A stretch of DNA of 64,000 nucleotides from Volutella citrinella (taxonomy: Eukaryota > Ascomycota > Sordariomycetes > Hypocreales > Nectriaceae). Position numbers and translations under genes: made by a program. The stretch is taken from the NCBI GenBank assembly GCA_034401135.1, contig JAWZSP010000010.1:1-64000 (forward strand), in the 5' to 3' direction. Below the pieces are notes generated by a model. It did no database searches, was not told where the DNA came from, and saw only the letters and a program-made list of their open reading frames with translations. Positions 1-9,300 of the stretch are shown here, in pieces; the first letter of the stretch is position 1, and each line of letters starts with the position of its first letter.

Positions 1-188
1 AAGCATACTATTGTATGAATTTTATATTTGGTATAATGAATAATAATATTTAGAAAAGCTTCTCGTTTAGAAATTAGTGGGTATATATGCTATTAGCATA
101 GCTAAGCTAACGCTTTAAATTTTTAATTAATTATTTTACAGTATAGTATAAAATAATATATATAAGTACATCGTATACTTATATATTA

Positions 189-259
189 GGGGATGTAGTT
201 TAATGGTAGAACTCCAACTTTGCAAGTTGGCTATCTTGGTTCGATTCCAAGTATCTCCA
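189..259 (+). tRNA. trnA: Mitochondrial-type tRNA-Ala (anticodon UGC)
   Basis: A full cloverleaf can be drawn by eye. The acceptor stem GGGGATG pairs with TATCTCC, allowing G-T pairs; there is a D arm with GGTAGA, the anticodon stem CCAAC/GTTGG encloses TTTGCAA (anticodon TGC), and the T arm TTGG-TTCGATT-CCAA follows. The discriminator is A and no CCA is encoded. It lies 3 bp upstream of tRNA-Phe, the tight spacing usual in fungal mitochondrial tRNA clusters. Confidence 0.9.
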
Positions 260-262
260 AAC

Positions 263-335
263 GCTCAGGTAACTCAATTGGTAGAGTGAAGCATTGAAGC
301 TGCTTCTGTTGTAAGTTCGAGTCTTACCCTGGGCA
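263..335 (+). tRNA. trnF: Mitochondrial-type tRNA-Phe (anticodon GAA)
   Basis: Acceptor GCTCAGG pairs with CCTGGGC, with one T-G pair. The anticodon stem AAGCA/TGCTT encloses TTGAAGC, giving anticodon GAA, and the T arm is GTAAG-TTCGAGT-CTTAC. The Ala-Phe order supports a mitochondrial source. A tRNA-Lys, often next in this cluster, is not visible before the telomere junction. Confidence 0.9.
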
Positions 336-667
336 CGGGTAATCCTAATCCCGCCAGCGTAAGCTAAAAAATTTAGAAGATATATAAACATAAACACATG
401 ACAAGACACACATTTAATAATAAAAATAGTCTATTTACTAGACCCAATTGAATAATAATTGTAAATATAATTATTACTCTCTTAATTTTTAAGTTTGCTA
501 TTTATAGCAAACGATTCTTTGGTAATAAAATTATTTTCTTTATGAGATAATGAATTATCAAGAATTATTTATATCAACAAAGTAAATTGTGTTGAATATT
601 TTCAATACCAGGGAAAAATATAGGTATAAATATATTTACGTTTTTGGTATTAGTATTTAATTTCGAA

Positions 668-901
668 ATGATTATCATAAAGCTATGTATATTATTATGT
701 CAAAATTTTAATATAATTTTGTTAATATTATTAAGTTTATGGTTTTCGACAGCTCTTACTAAAAACTTTTGAGCTAAGCATATTTTAAAATCTAATGCAG
801 ATCTTATTTCTAAATTCTTTTATGTATTAGAAAATAAAAAATATACTTTTATATTAGTAAGTATTGCTATTACAATATTCATTACCCTAACCCTACCCTA
901 A
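668..901 (+). CDS. Truncated mitochondrial-code ORF running into the telomere
   Basis: From an ATG at 668 an AT-rich frame stays open for 77 codons when TGA is read as Trp (translation table 4); the in-frame TGA follows Lys-Asn-Phe. The frame runs without interruption across the junction at 884, and its last codons and stop (TAA at 899-901) are telomere repeat. The native protein is therefore cut off and its real C terminus is missing. The product is rich in Leu, Ile, Phe and Lys with one hydrophobic stretch near the N terminus. I do not recognise the family. It could be an unassigned or intron-derived mitochondrial ORF. It would not be expressed intact in the nucleus. Confidence 0.45.
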
Positions 902-1030
902 CCCTAACCCTAACCCTAACCCTAACCCTAACCCTAACCCTAACCCTAACCCTAACCCTAACCCTAACCCTAACCCTAACCCTAACCCTAACCCTAACCC
1001 TAACCCTAACCCTAACCCTAACCCTAACCC
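884..1030 (+). repeat. Telomere tract (CCCTAA)n
   Basis: About 24 near-perfect copies of the hexamer CCCTAA on the plus strand, the orientation expected for a left chromosome end, with the G-rich strand running outward. The distal edge has one short unit (CCCTA). A tract of this length is usual for filamentous fungi. It is not terminal in this window, because mitochondrial-type DNA lies beyond it. Confidence 0.97.
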
Positions 1031-1685
1031 TTGCGACGCAAACTCGCTTACTGTCGTGAACGCTTTCCACGGAACCCTAAACCACCCTGTTAAGCCTAAC
1101 TCCAACCCCGAACGTGCCGCCGGCGCGCCCTCCTTCTTCAGCGGTTAGCGGTTAGTTTAGACTCGGTACCACACCCTTCTTAACACCTCAACCCTAGCTC
1201 TTCAACTTTTACTGCCGCCAGCGCCCTTACACACCTCAGAGGTTAGCCCTCTTTAACTCCTCTCTCCTTACCCTCCTCTGCCCTTTCCACCTCACTCTCT
1301 AGTCTTACTACCACTCCCACCCCTTCACTTCTCCTGTCCGTCCAAAAGTCGACGTCGCTGTCTAAAACACCCCAGTGCCACCTACTTTAACACCCTACTT
1401 CTCTCTTAGCTCCTTGTCTCTACCCCCGTCCTGTTTCTACCACTCTTCAACCCCCCCTGCACAACTCTACTAGCACTCTTCACTCTCTTCCACAACACTA
1501 AGCACCCTACGCCTCTGCTCACTGCTCTTCTACAGCTTGTACCGCTGTACACGTTAGGGTTCAACAGGCCAGGCGGTAGGTTGGGGTAGACGCAACCAGC
1601 CTGCTACCTACAGTTAGTCTCCTTGTCCTTAACCCTTACCGCGGCTGCTTACCTCACTCTACACTCCTCAGCCTTGTAGCTCTAC

Positions 1686-1860
1686 TTGCCGTCGCAGTTG
1701 CAGTCGTTGTTGTAGTTATAGTCGTAGTCGTAGTTGTAGTCGTAGTCGTAGTTGTAGTCGTAGTCGTAGTTGTAGTTGTAGTCGTAGTTATAGTTGTAGT
1801 CGTAGTCGTAGTCGTAGTTGTAGTCGTAGTCGTAGTCGTAGGTAGGGTTGGGGTTGTAGT
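1686..1860 (+). repeat. Hexamer array TAGTCG/TAGTTG
   Basis: Roughly 28 tandem 6-bp units, almost all TAGTCG or TAGTTG with a few TAGTTA, ending next to a degenerate GGTAGGGTTGGGGTTG. The alternation of C and T at one position suggests either two founding units or C-to-T change. Confidence 0.9.
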
Positions 1861-2250
1861 TGTAGTGGCCCCCCTGGGGGCTGCTCTAGGGTTAGGGTCA
1901 CCTCCTTGCCTTCAGCCTGCCCGTACCGTCACCCGTAGGATTAGATGTACGGTTGGGCGTAGGACCTGCCAGTCCAGCTCGGTCTCGCTAGCGTGTGCGT
2001 CACCCCATGCCGTAACAGTGCCTTAACGTACCCCCGGTGCCGTCGCAATAACTCCTTGTTGTAGATAAATTGAAACACCTTTCCCTTTTCTTGTCCGTAA
2101 CCCTACGTCGGCTGTCCGGAACGCACGGTGACATTAGACCTTACTAGAAACAAGGCAGTGCCTTCTTTTAACCCTACACTACTGACCTCCGGCATAACAA
2201 CGGCTCCGCCAACGAGAGGCCCTCACTGTTGACCGTCCTTGACACTCGGT

Positions 2251-2284
2251 GTAGGGTTAGGGTTACCTGTGAACCCTACCCTAG
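2251..2284. repeat. Inverted telomere motif (head-to-head)
   Basis: TAGGGTTAGGGTT is followed after a 7-nt spacer (ACCTGTG) by AACCCTACCCTA. The arms are complementary except for one missing A. It is a short potential hairpin made of two telomere repeats in opposite orientation, about 1.2 kb inside the telomere. Confidence 0.8.
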
Positions 2285-2626
2285 ACCAAGACACCGAACA
2301 CATTATCGCGCCGTCTATAGCTCTGCCCCTTGTCGGCAAGTATTTACCCAGCCAAATAACGCAAAGATACGCAAGATTAAACTCATTCAACACCTTGTAA
2401 CTCGTCATCGTCTTTCCGTCCTCTATTTCTCCGATTAGACACTTGTCGAGGCTCTCTAGTACCTCTTGAAGGAAAGCGTCTTTGAGTCCATTTACGACGC
2501 CCGCCTACTCTTTCCCGAGCTGTTTCACTCGTCTCCATCCGAACCAAGAGTGACCTGCGCCGAGTCTCCTCCTCCTACCACCTTACGCTCCTTAGCTATG
2601 GACTAGCTGCTCGCTTCTTTCCAGAG

Positions 2627-2910
2627 GTGCTCCGCCCTTTTCCCCACTGCGCGTGTACCCTAGATCAACTCACTCTCAGTGCCCTAAGCACCGGCCAATA
2701 CTCCGACCTCACCCTCATCTCGACCGCTAAGTCTTACACAGCCCATCGCCTTCTCATTCATCAGAGGGCTCCAGTCATAGCAAGCGCCATCAGCCGTCGA
2801 GATATCACTCGAAACGACCTACACAATGCAGCAAGAGACTACTTTAACTTCATTGATGATAGCCCTCAACCAGTCGACTGCCTCTTGGCCAGCCTGTCTG
2901 CGTTTTCGTT
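2627..2910 (+). pseudogene. BTB/POZ domain remnant, 3' end lost
   Basis: The translation contains the hallmark start of a fungal BTB domain: a TGQYSDLTL segment, then a short strand, AHRLLIHQRAPVIASAI, and later YFNFIDDSPQPVDC. It is a paralogue of the BTB gene at 12.56-13.25 kb: the same blocks (TGQ-SDLTL, STAK-Y-AHRL, AP-IA-AI, PQ-VDC) occur there in the same order. After VDC the similarity stops and the sequence switches to a piece related to the opposite-strand RNase H gene. The BTB fold would be cut before its C-terminal helices. BTB proteins dimerise or serve as cullin-3 adaptors; this copy is unlikely to function. Confidence 0.7.
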
Positions 2911-2924
2911 GAATTTGCGCAATA

Positions 2925-3025
2925 CATGCCAGAACAGGACTTCGATGCCAACACTGTTCAAGGTCTTCACCAGCTCATCGAGTTTCTCGAGATGAGATTT
3001 GTCTCGGAACCATATTAATGCGAGA
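2925..3025 (-). pseudogene. RNase H 3'-fragment (duplicate of 3102-3782)
   Basis: On the minus strand this reads LDELVKTLNSVGIEVLFWHV, matching the block before the last catalytic Asp of the intact RNase H gene about 230 bp away. Nucleotide similarity is visible by eye: the shared word ACATGCCAGAACAG is followed by a diverged block containing TCGAGTTTC. The fragment is fused directly to the BTB remnant, so this is a chimeric junction of two dead pieces. Confidence 0.7.
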
Positions 3026-3101
3026 CTAGGCGAACAGCTAGCACTTATAACCCTAACCAGCCAAGTTTTTTAACCCCCCTTCCTAATTTCCTCGCCAACT
3101 A

Positions 3102-3782
3102 TTATGTAAAAGCTCTATTAGCCAGCTCGTCTGCCTCTTTATTATAATAGCGTCTTACATGCCAGAACAGTACTTCGACGCCAATACTCCCTAAGTCCTT
3201 CACTAGCCCCTCGAGTTTCCGAAATAATTCCATATTAGCAACAGGGGTCCCCTTTGCAGTCCGGTAACCATTGGCCTGCCACTTAAAGATCCACTCCGTC
3301 ATACCCTTGACCAAGTACTCTGAGTCTGCCTTGATAACCACTTGAGAAAGTGATTCATCGGAGAGCCTGTTCCTCTGGATGTTGAGAGCCTGTTCAAGAC
3401 CAAGCACTCCAGCCTCTAACTCGGCAATCTGATTCGTGGCTGGGTTGCTTTGTAGTAGGCGGCTCTGGTTGTATGCTGATGCCGCGCCGACAAACACACC
3501 CACCGCCGCTCGTGCGAGTGGTGTCCCATTGCCCTTGCAAGCGCCGTCGACGGCAATCACGATGCTGTCTAAGTGCGACGTTCGACAATCACAAACCCCA
3601 CAAGGGCTTGCATTATCGCATGCCACGTTGACCCAAAGCTTATCGTCACAGATTTCCACGTCGTCAGGTGTTACGTCCTCTCCAAATAGAGCAGCAACAT
3701 CAAACAGTCGACTCTGCTGCCCCTTCCGTGACTGCGGTTTGCGGTGTGCCTTTCGCATAAGGAACCAGCCGATGTAGAGCAA
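3102..3782 (-). CDS. RNase H-like (type 1) protein
   Basis: 226-aa ORF without visible introns. Residues about 75-226 form an RNase HI fold with all four acidic active-site positions: Asp in VDGACKGNG, Glu in IAELEAG, Asp in IKADSEYLVKGM and Asp in NKEADELANRAF. Such enzymes cut RNA in RNA-DNA hybrids using two metal ions. The first 70 residues are basic then acidic, with a small Cys-rich stretch (CDNASPCGVCDC), and are not part of the fold. Fungal genomes carry many stand-alone RNase H genes of this kind near chromosome ends and transposons, some derived from retroelements. The start is the first ATG of the frame; an internal Met at residue 9 is an alternative. A broken partial copy lies just distal. 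Confidence 0.8.
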   Translation of the reverse strand: MLYIGWFLMRKAHRKPQSRKGQQSRLFDVAALFGEDVTPDDVEICDDKLWVNVACDNASPCGVCDCRTSHLDSIVIAVDGACKGNGTPLARAAVGVFVGAASAYNQSRLLQSNPATNQIAELEAGVLGLEQALNIQRNRLSDESLSQVVIKADSEYLVKGMTEWIFKWQANGYRTAKGTPVANMELFRKLEGLVKDLGSIGVEVLFWHVRRYYNKEADELANRAFT

Positions 3783-3941
3783 AGGTAATTAGGGAAAAAA
3801 TGACATGAAGAGCGATTGACGAGCGGAAGGAACCCTTACTAAAGGGTGCGCTGGGCTGTGTGCAACAAGCAAAATGCAAAGTGGCCACTTTCGGTGAAAA
3901 GGCGGGGTGATACAGAAAGAACAAAAGAGTCATACAGGCGG

Positions 3942-4032
3942 GGTTGGCTGAATAAGGCCGGCCGAACAAGGCTGGCCAATAAGGCTGCCCAACGAGGCTG
4001 CCCAACGAGGTTGCCCAACTAGGCTGCCCAAC
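3942..4032 (+). repeat. 13-14 bp minisatellite
   Basis: About seven tandem units of the form GGCTGCCCAACGA, the first three diverged (GGTTGGCTGAATAA, GGCCGGCCGAACAA, GGCTGGCCAATAA) and the last four nearly identical. It lies just upstream of the RNase H gene. Confidence 0.75.
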
Positions 4033-4109
4033 ATGCAGCAGCTGACATATGACCTACTGATGCATTACCACAATAAACGATTATATATGCCACTAAGGGC
4101 ACGAAGACC

Positions 4110-4215
4110 GGGTTTTAGATAGTTCCAACTACTGTATAACCAGTTCATTATGTCTCTCTATAGCCTAAATTTGCTGTGAAAGCGGCAAGCCGCAGGACAG
4201 CCTGATAGTACTATA
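4110..4215 (-). pseudogene. OrsD-domain remnant
   Basis: The minus strand encodes LSCGLPLSQQI followed by a stop. This matches the LPCGLPISQQF block of the OrsD-domain gene at 13.4-14.2 kb. The DNA match spans about 50 bp (GCTGTGAAA-CGGCAAGCCGCAGG-CAGCCTG at both loci), with weaker similarity on each side. It is a decayed copy, downstream of the coiled-coil gene at 4341-5590. Confidence 0.6.
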
Positions 4216-4340
4216 GAACTGTAGCTTCATTGCTATGTGGTAAAAAGGTAGGATTAAGGTAGCCCTAATATATACTTTTCAGCCATCCAGTATCATTATA
4301 GTGCTTACATTATGGAAAAAAACAGCAGTAACTTGAACCA

Positions 4341-5590
4341 CTACCTTCCCATTCCTCCTCCTACTCCCTCCTCCTCCTCTGGGGTTCGTACACCAGGCTC
4401 GCTTAAAAGGTCCACCGGACCCAAGTCTCCGAGCCCCAAGCAGGAATAGCCCACCAGGTTCATTTTCTTAACGCTCACAACAAGTCGCTCCCCTACAAGA
4501 GCAGCATGTTCGTCGCGTTTGGCAATATACATAGCCAGCGCAGCACGCTCGTCCTTGTTTAAAACCGCCAGCTCCTCCTGAATCCTTAGCAGCCTATCCT
4601 CTAAATCCGACTTCTTATCACTAATTTTCGATAGCTCATTATCCAGCTTCGACTCTAACGTGCGTGTGTTCTCGACAATGGATGTGAACGCCATCTGAGT
4701 TTCATCATACAGCCTCTTGATCACATCGGCGTGCTGTGCCCCGGTATCGAGCAGCTCGGAAAAAGCATGGGCCGTGGATAGGAGAGCTTGCAGATTCCTG
4801 GAGGACATAGGAACACGCCCCTCCGCAGTAGGTTGGATTCTGGCCACTGACTGGAGTAGTCCTTCCAGCGTCCTCTGATCAGTGTTGCCTCTTGCAGTAA
4901 GATAGGTGAGGTCTTCCCGGAATTCATCCACCCATTGACTAAGTTGGACCAACTCGGCGCACTTCCACCCACGTGCCTGTAACGTTTCTTGCATATTTTC
5001 TTGTGCAAAAGCATAGCAGAGGTTTTCCAGAGCCGCCTGCAGCCTGCACATAATTGCATGCTGTGCTGGGTATGAGAGATCTGTAAGAAAATGAGTCGGC
5101 AATAAGGGTTCTCCTAATAATGCTGGTCAGGTATTTTAAATCGATGTAAAGACGGGTACCGCTTACCTGAACTTGAGTTTTCCATCTCCTGCGTACCCAG
5201 CAGCCCTAGTTCTGCTGCTTTCTCAGAATCTCGAAATGCACCATTGAGAATCAGCTGCTTAGCCTTTGCAATGATAAGATCCTCGTCGAAGCGATCCATT
5301 AATTGGATACATTCTTGGCCTTGACACCTCTGGATCCTGTTCTTGATAAAGTTTCTTTCCTTTGCGCGTTGCGGCTTGGTGTTCTTAAAGACGCTTTTTA
5401 GAGCGTGATAGACATCTTGGTCACTTGGACCCGTTGAATGAGGCTCGGTCAATTCATCGCGAGTGAGGCATGTCGCACAGATCAGTAGCGTCTGTTGAGC
5501 GTCCTCCGGACCGCATCGAGAACATGGAGCCAGTGCAGCCCCCGTTGTTGCTGGTAGATTCGACTCCGATGTATTCATTCTCACCGTCAA
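4341..5590 (-). CDS. Unknown CxxC and coiled-coil protein, two exons
   Basis: Two ORFs join through an 86-bp intron (5166-5081, GTAAGC...TTACAG, phase 1, making an Asp codon), giving exons 5590-5167 and 5080-4341, about 387 aa. Near the N terminus are two CxxC pairs (CSRC and CATC) that could form a small zinc-binding motif. The middle is helical. Residues about 270-350 show heptad-like charged sequence (NELSKISDKKSDLEDRLLRI), a likely coiled coil. The C terminus is Gly/Glu-rich. I do not recognise the family. It lies upstream of an OrsD remnant in the same orientation, and a smaller coiled-coil segment is fused to OrsD at 13.4-14.2 kb, so the two may be associated. Function unknown. Confidence 0.6.
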
Positions 5591-6390
5591 GACTTCGGGC
5601 TTTTATATTTCGTACGCGACCTGATGACTGTTGATGTAAAGAGGAAGAGAAGAGTGAGGCGGTGGTGGATACTGCGGGGTATTTGTGATGCCACGTCAAC
5701 CAACTGCACTGATTATTGGCTGTCTCGCCACGCACCTAGCCAACGACGTACACTCCCTGTAGATACAGCAATCAAATCCTCTTGTGGGGTATACGGGCCT
5801 CGCCATATGACATAGAGCTGTAACTTCATATATATGCGCAACCTTCTGTAAATATGATCCTCATCGTGCTCATCGTGTGTCTACAGAGCAGGGCGTAGGG
5901 CCAACTTCGAATCCGCATCAATACTATTCCGAGACATGTTCCACTGACCGCCGCCCTTGAACTCTTGCCCCCCTAATCGTCTCGCCCCTCATGCCATCCC
6001 TTCTGTTTTTACTCTCCCTACATACCCTTGACACACTCTTTTATGCCATTTAACCTCGAGCAAAAAGTTCAAACCCAATCATGACGGAGAAGAATGCTAT
6101 GGATGTCGATATACTAGCCACGATCGATCTGCTTAAGAAGCAGCTCAACTTCTGCGATGAGCACGCTAGTATACGGGCTGCCAACGCTCTTACGGACACC
6201 CAAACTGAGATAGGCCACCTAGCCTCTAGACGACATCGAGGATAAGCCCTAAAGGCTTTAGGCACACTTGACAAATGTGTGATTATTATCGGCCAGATAA
6301 ATGATATCTAGCCTGAATCTACGCTACTCTTTGATATGAGGTTTCTATGGACATGCTCTCGCTATACGTATACGAACCCCGCGTTTGCAT
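5591..6390. other. Intergenic, with one possible small ORF
   Basis: Spacer between two minus-strand genes. The only coding candidate is the 54-codon plus-strand ORF at 6081-6245. No repeats or RNA genes seen. Confidence 0.6.
6081..6245 (+). CDS. Possible small ORF, 54 aa
   Basis: ATG to TAA on the plus strand, encoding a polar peptide (starts MTEKNAMDVDILATID, ends ASRRHRG) with helix-forming composition. No family recognised. It may be an exon remnant; the preceding 100 bp are pyrimidine-rich. Low confidence. Confidence 0.25.
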   Translation: MTEKNAMDVDILATIDLLKKQLNFCDEHASIRAANALTDTQTEIGHLASRRHRG

Positions 6391-9300
6391 TCAGGCGTTT
6401 CTTTTCTTTTCTTCCCGTTCCTGCTTGACTTGCTTCCTTAGCCGTTTCTGCGGCCGCCACGAGCCCGTGCTGTCCATAGTCTGTATGGTGAAGGCTGTCC
6501 CCTCGGTCCCGTCCGATGTATTAGAGGCATCTTCATCCTCCTCCTCTAATAGCTTCTCTAACACCAATCGACGCTGTTCTCGAATTTCTTCCAAACAAAT
6601 AGATCCTTGTGAAAATCCGGTAGATCCAGCTCGAGATACCGTTGACTCGCTTGCCACGGCCACCGAGTGGCGAGACGGGAAGGATGCCGTGGGGGAAGAC
6701 GTGTAGACTGCTTGGCTGGACCGCGCCATGCTGATCTTACGCTGCCGCCTAGCCTGATCTGCCTCCAGCGTCTTGTTGAATACAGCCTCAAGCTCGTCCA
6801 GAGTCTTCTTGCGTATGGCGCTGACCAGACGAAGCTGCGGCGGTCGGCCACCTTCGACGACGGGAAACAAGCTGCCATTGTTGTACGGCTCTACAGCACG
6901 ACCCAGCCGCAATGCGTCTATATGCACTGTCTGATTCGAGCTCAAAAGCAAGTCGCGCGTCGACCAATGAAACTGGCTGTTTGTGTTGTCCTCGTCGTCT
7001 TTCCAACCTGAACCGCCAAATCGCTGGCGGCATAAAGGTGCCAGTACCCGTGAAAGGCTGCTTTGTACAGAGATGCGCACGTCTGGGTCCTCGAGCTTAC
7101 GCGGTGCTACGGTAGGATTGGGAAAACCCAGAGACGTGCTAGTCGGCTCGATATAGATGATCGATGCCCACATCAGCCGCCGCTTCAAGTCCTTCTGCTT
7201 ATTTTCCTTCGTGGTGCCGATAAGCTCTGTAGATGATGGCCAAGGCAAGATCCAGTGAGTGAGGAAGACTAATCGACTGAGGTCCTTATACCATCGTTGG
7301 GCCTCTACGAGACCAAAGTAGAATGTGATAAGTTCGATACTGCGCCGTGCTGCAATCCGAAAAGGGAGTGAATACCACCCTTTCCGCTCTCCTAGGGCTG
7401 TATGCGAACTGCTGTGGGAGAACAGATCGTGAAACAAGTCCATCACCTCCGTCGATCGTAGCTTATTCCCGGTAATCAAGTGAGGCCAAGTGTGGCTGGT
7501 ATCGCTCATCCGGTCATGGAATAGATCACAGAGTCCATCGTAGCAAAGGTTGGGCGCATCGGAGTCGGGATAGCGACTGGCGGCCTCATCTGTGACGTCG
7601 GAGCCCGTCTTCCATTTTGTGCTCTTAAGGGCCACGCGCCAGACATCGCGTTGGAAGAGCTCGATAACGGTCGAATGGAGATACTCGAGCCATACCCTTT
7701 TAGCTGCCGCGTTCTCCATTACCTGGAATCGGCCGACCCAGCTCTGGGCCTGCCACATACGTACGTGGACATCCCGGATGTCCTTGAGCACTTGCCACTG
7801 CCGTTTGTAGTCCTGACGGAGCAGATCGTTTCCGACGGCCAGTCGATCCCCCACTTCCGAGTGGAATCGCCAGATGTTCCAGTCAAACTTCCCCGGCAGC
7901 CACCAGCCAAATCCATGCAGCTTCGAGGTTTTGCCCAGACCCAGACCTTCCCGCTGCGTCTTTGTCTCTTCGGTGCCCCCCTCTTGCGTACGAGTGCGCC
8001 GTGTTGACTCCCACCTGTCGCTCCACAGCACACTCTCACTGCCGATCAATGACGAGTCGTAGCTGAAGCGAAGTCCGCGGAGCGCCACGGCCATGGTGAT
8101 CGTCTCGGGAAGTGAGTACTTTAACCCTGTCTGGGACTTGATGTGCTCGAACAGGAAGCAATACCGATTAACGCTCGCTCGAAGAAATCGTGCCATGGTA
8201 GCAGACGGTATTGAGAAGAAGGGCCTGTCCACGATGCCCTCGGACCCCAGACCCTCGGGTTGTTCTAGTGGCGGGTCCGCTCGGAACAGTTCTGTGATAC
8301 GCCGCAGCAGTGCGAGAGACACCCTGTCCTCCGACCGGATGCCGTACGTGAACTGATGCTCGGGTAGCTCTTGGATCGGCGGGTCATCTGCGCAGGTCGG
8401 GATGTTCCGATGGATGCGTAGCTTGCTGAGTCGGTATGCGCATTGCACCCGCGACTGGTGTGCGTGGATCCCTTTCGTCGAGTTATTCTGGTCGCGGAGA
8501 TACGACGGGTCAAGCGACATGCTCTCTGTGTGCCTGTTCTGGAAGGGATACTGCTTGGCCGCGTCGAACGGCACCTTGATGAGGTCGTAGAACTGACTAT
8601 ACACGAGCCCGTTCTCCATCTCCCAGCTCCCCGGTCGCGGCGTTACCGTCATGCCCCAAGCGTCGCGGAGCGTCACAAAGGGATACGTCGTCCTCGTGAT
8701 TGGGGCTTTGCGGCCCTTGACATCCTCGCTGATGCACCGCCGGTCCTGTATACGGCTCCACTGCAGGCGCCGCCGCCATGCCTTGTCCAAGCAGCATCGC
8801 CGCCATAGCAAGACCCTGCCCTGCGGACCCTTCTCTGCCGGCGTGCACTGGCGCCCGATGTCGATATAGGTTGATTCTGGCTTGAGGTATGTCTCGTCCA
8901 CGGCCTGGACCCAGTGCCGCTGCCACTTCTCCAGCATTACATCTAACCTCGGCTGCATCCAGGCCAGCTTGGTGTTCTTTGCGGCCATGTACAGCCGCAC
9001 ACCCTCAAACTCACTGTAGGCCGCCGCCCTATACTGGATCCCGCACCACAGAGCGTCGAGGTATTGCGGCTGCAGGGTGATATAGAAGTGCTTGCGCCGT
9101 GCCCCCGAGTTCCCGGCACCCGGCTGGCTCCTCTTCTTGCCGGCTGCCCCGAAATCGTCTTCCATCTCGGCCTGCTCTGCTGGCTTCACCTCGCCTGCTG
9201 CAAGTGCTTCCCGAGGTGCGCTGCTGTCTGACGTAGCGATCGCGTGCGTCTTGGGGATGTACTGGAGGATGTTGTTGTCGTCGATCGCGGCCTGCATAGC

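Larger units (their letters stand above)
1..883. other. Mitochondrial-type DNA distal to the telomere
   Basis: Strongly AT-rich sequence, unlike everything to its right. It contains two adjacent tRNA genes in the order Ala-Phe, which is the order of these genes in the conserved tRNA cluster after the large rRNA in many Sordariomycete mitochondrial genomes. It also holds an ORF that is open only if TGA is read as tryptophan, the mold mitochondrial code. The segment ends directly at telomere repeats. Seen: composition, tRNAs and junction. Inferred: mitochondrial origin. It may be a real capture of mitochondrial DNA at a broken or eroded end, or a misassembly that joined a mitochondrial read to the telomere. 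Confidence 0.85.
1031..2600. other. Non-coding, strand-asymmetric subtelomere
   Basis: No convincing gene. The plus strand is unusually rich in C and T over long stretches. It carries scattered degenerate telomere words (for example near 1068, 1555 and 1886), a TAGTYG hexamer array at about 1686-1860 and an inverted telomere motif at 2251-2284. Composition shifts toward normal coding-like sequence near 2600. Confidence 0.8.

Noticed and set aside
200..409. 69-aa minus-strand ORF over the mitochondrial tRNAs
   Set aside because: It reads antisense through two tRNA genes and uses the standard code in mitochondrial DNA.
882..1105. Long minus-strand ORFs of alternating Val-Arg or Leu-Gly
   Set aside because: They are translations of the telomere hexamer in two frames.
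3436..3777. 113-aa plus-strand ORF
   Set aside because: Antisense shadow of the RNase H gene.
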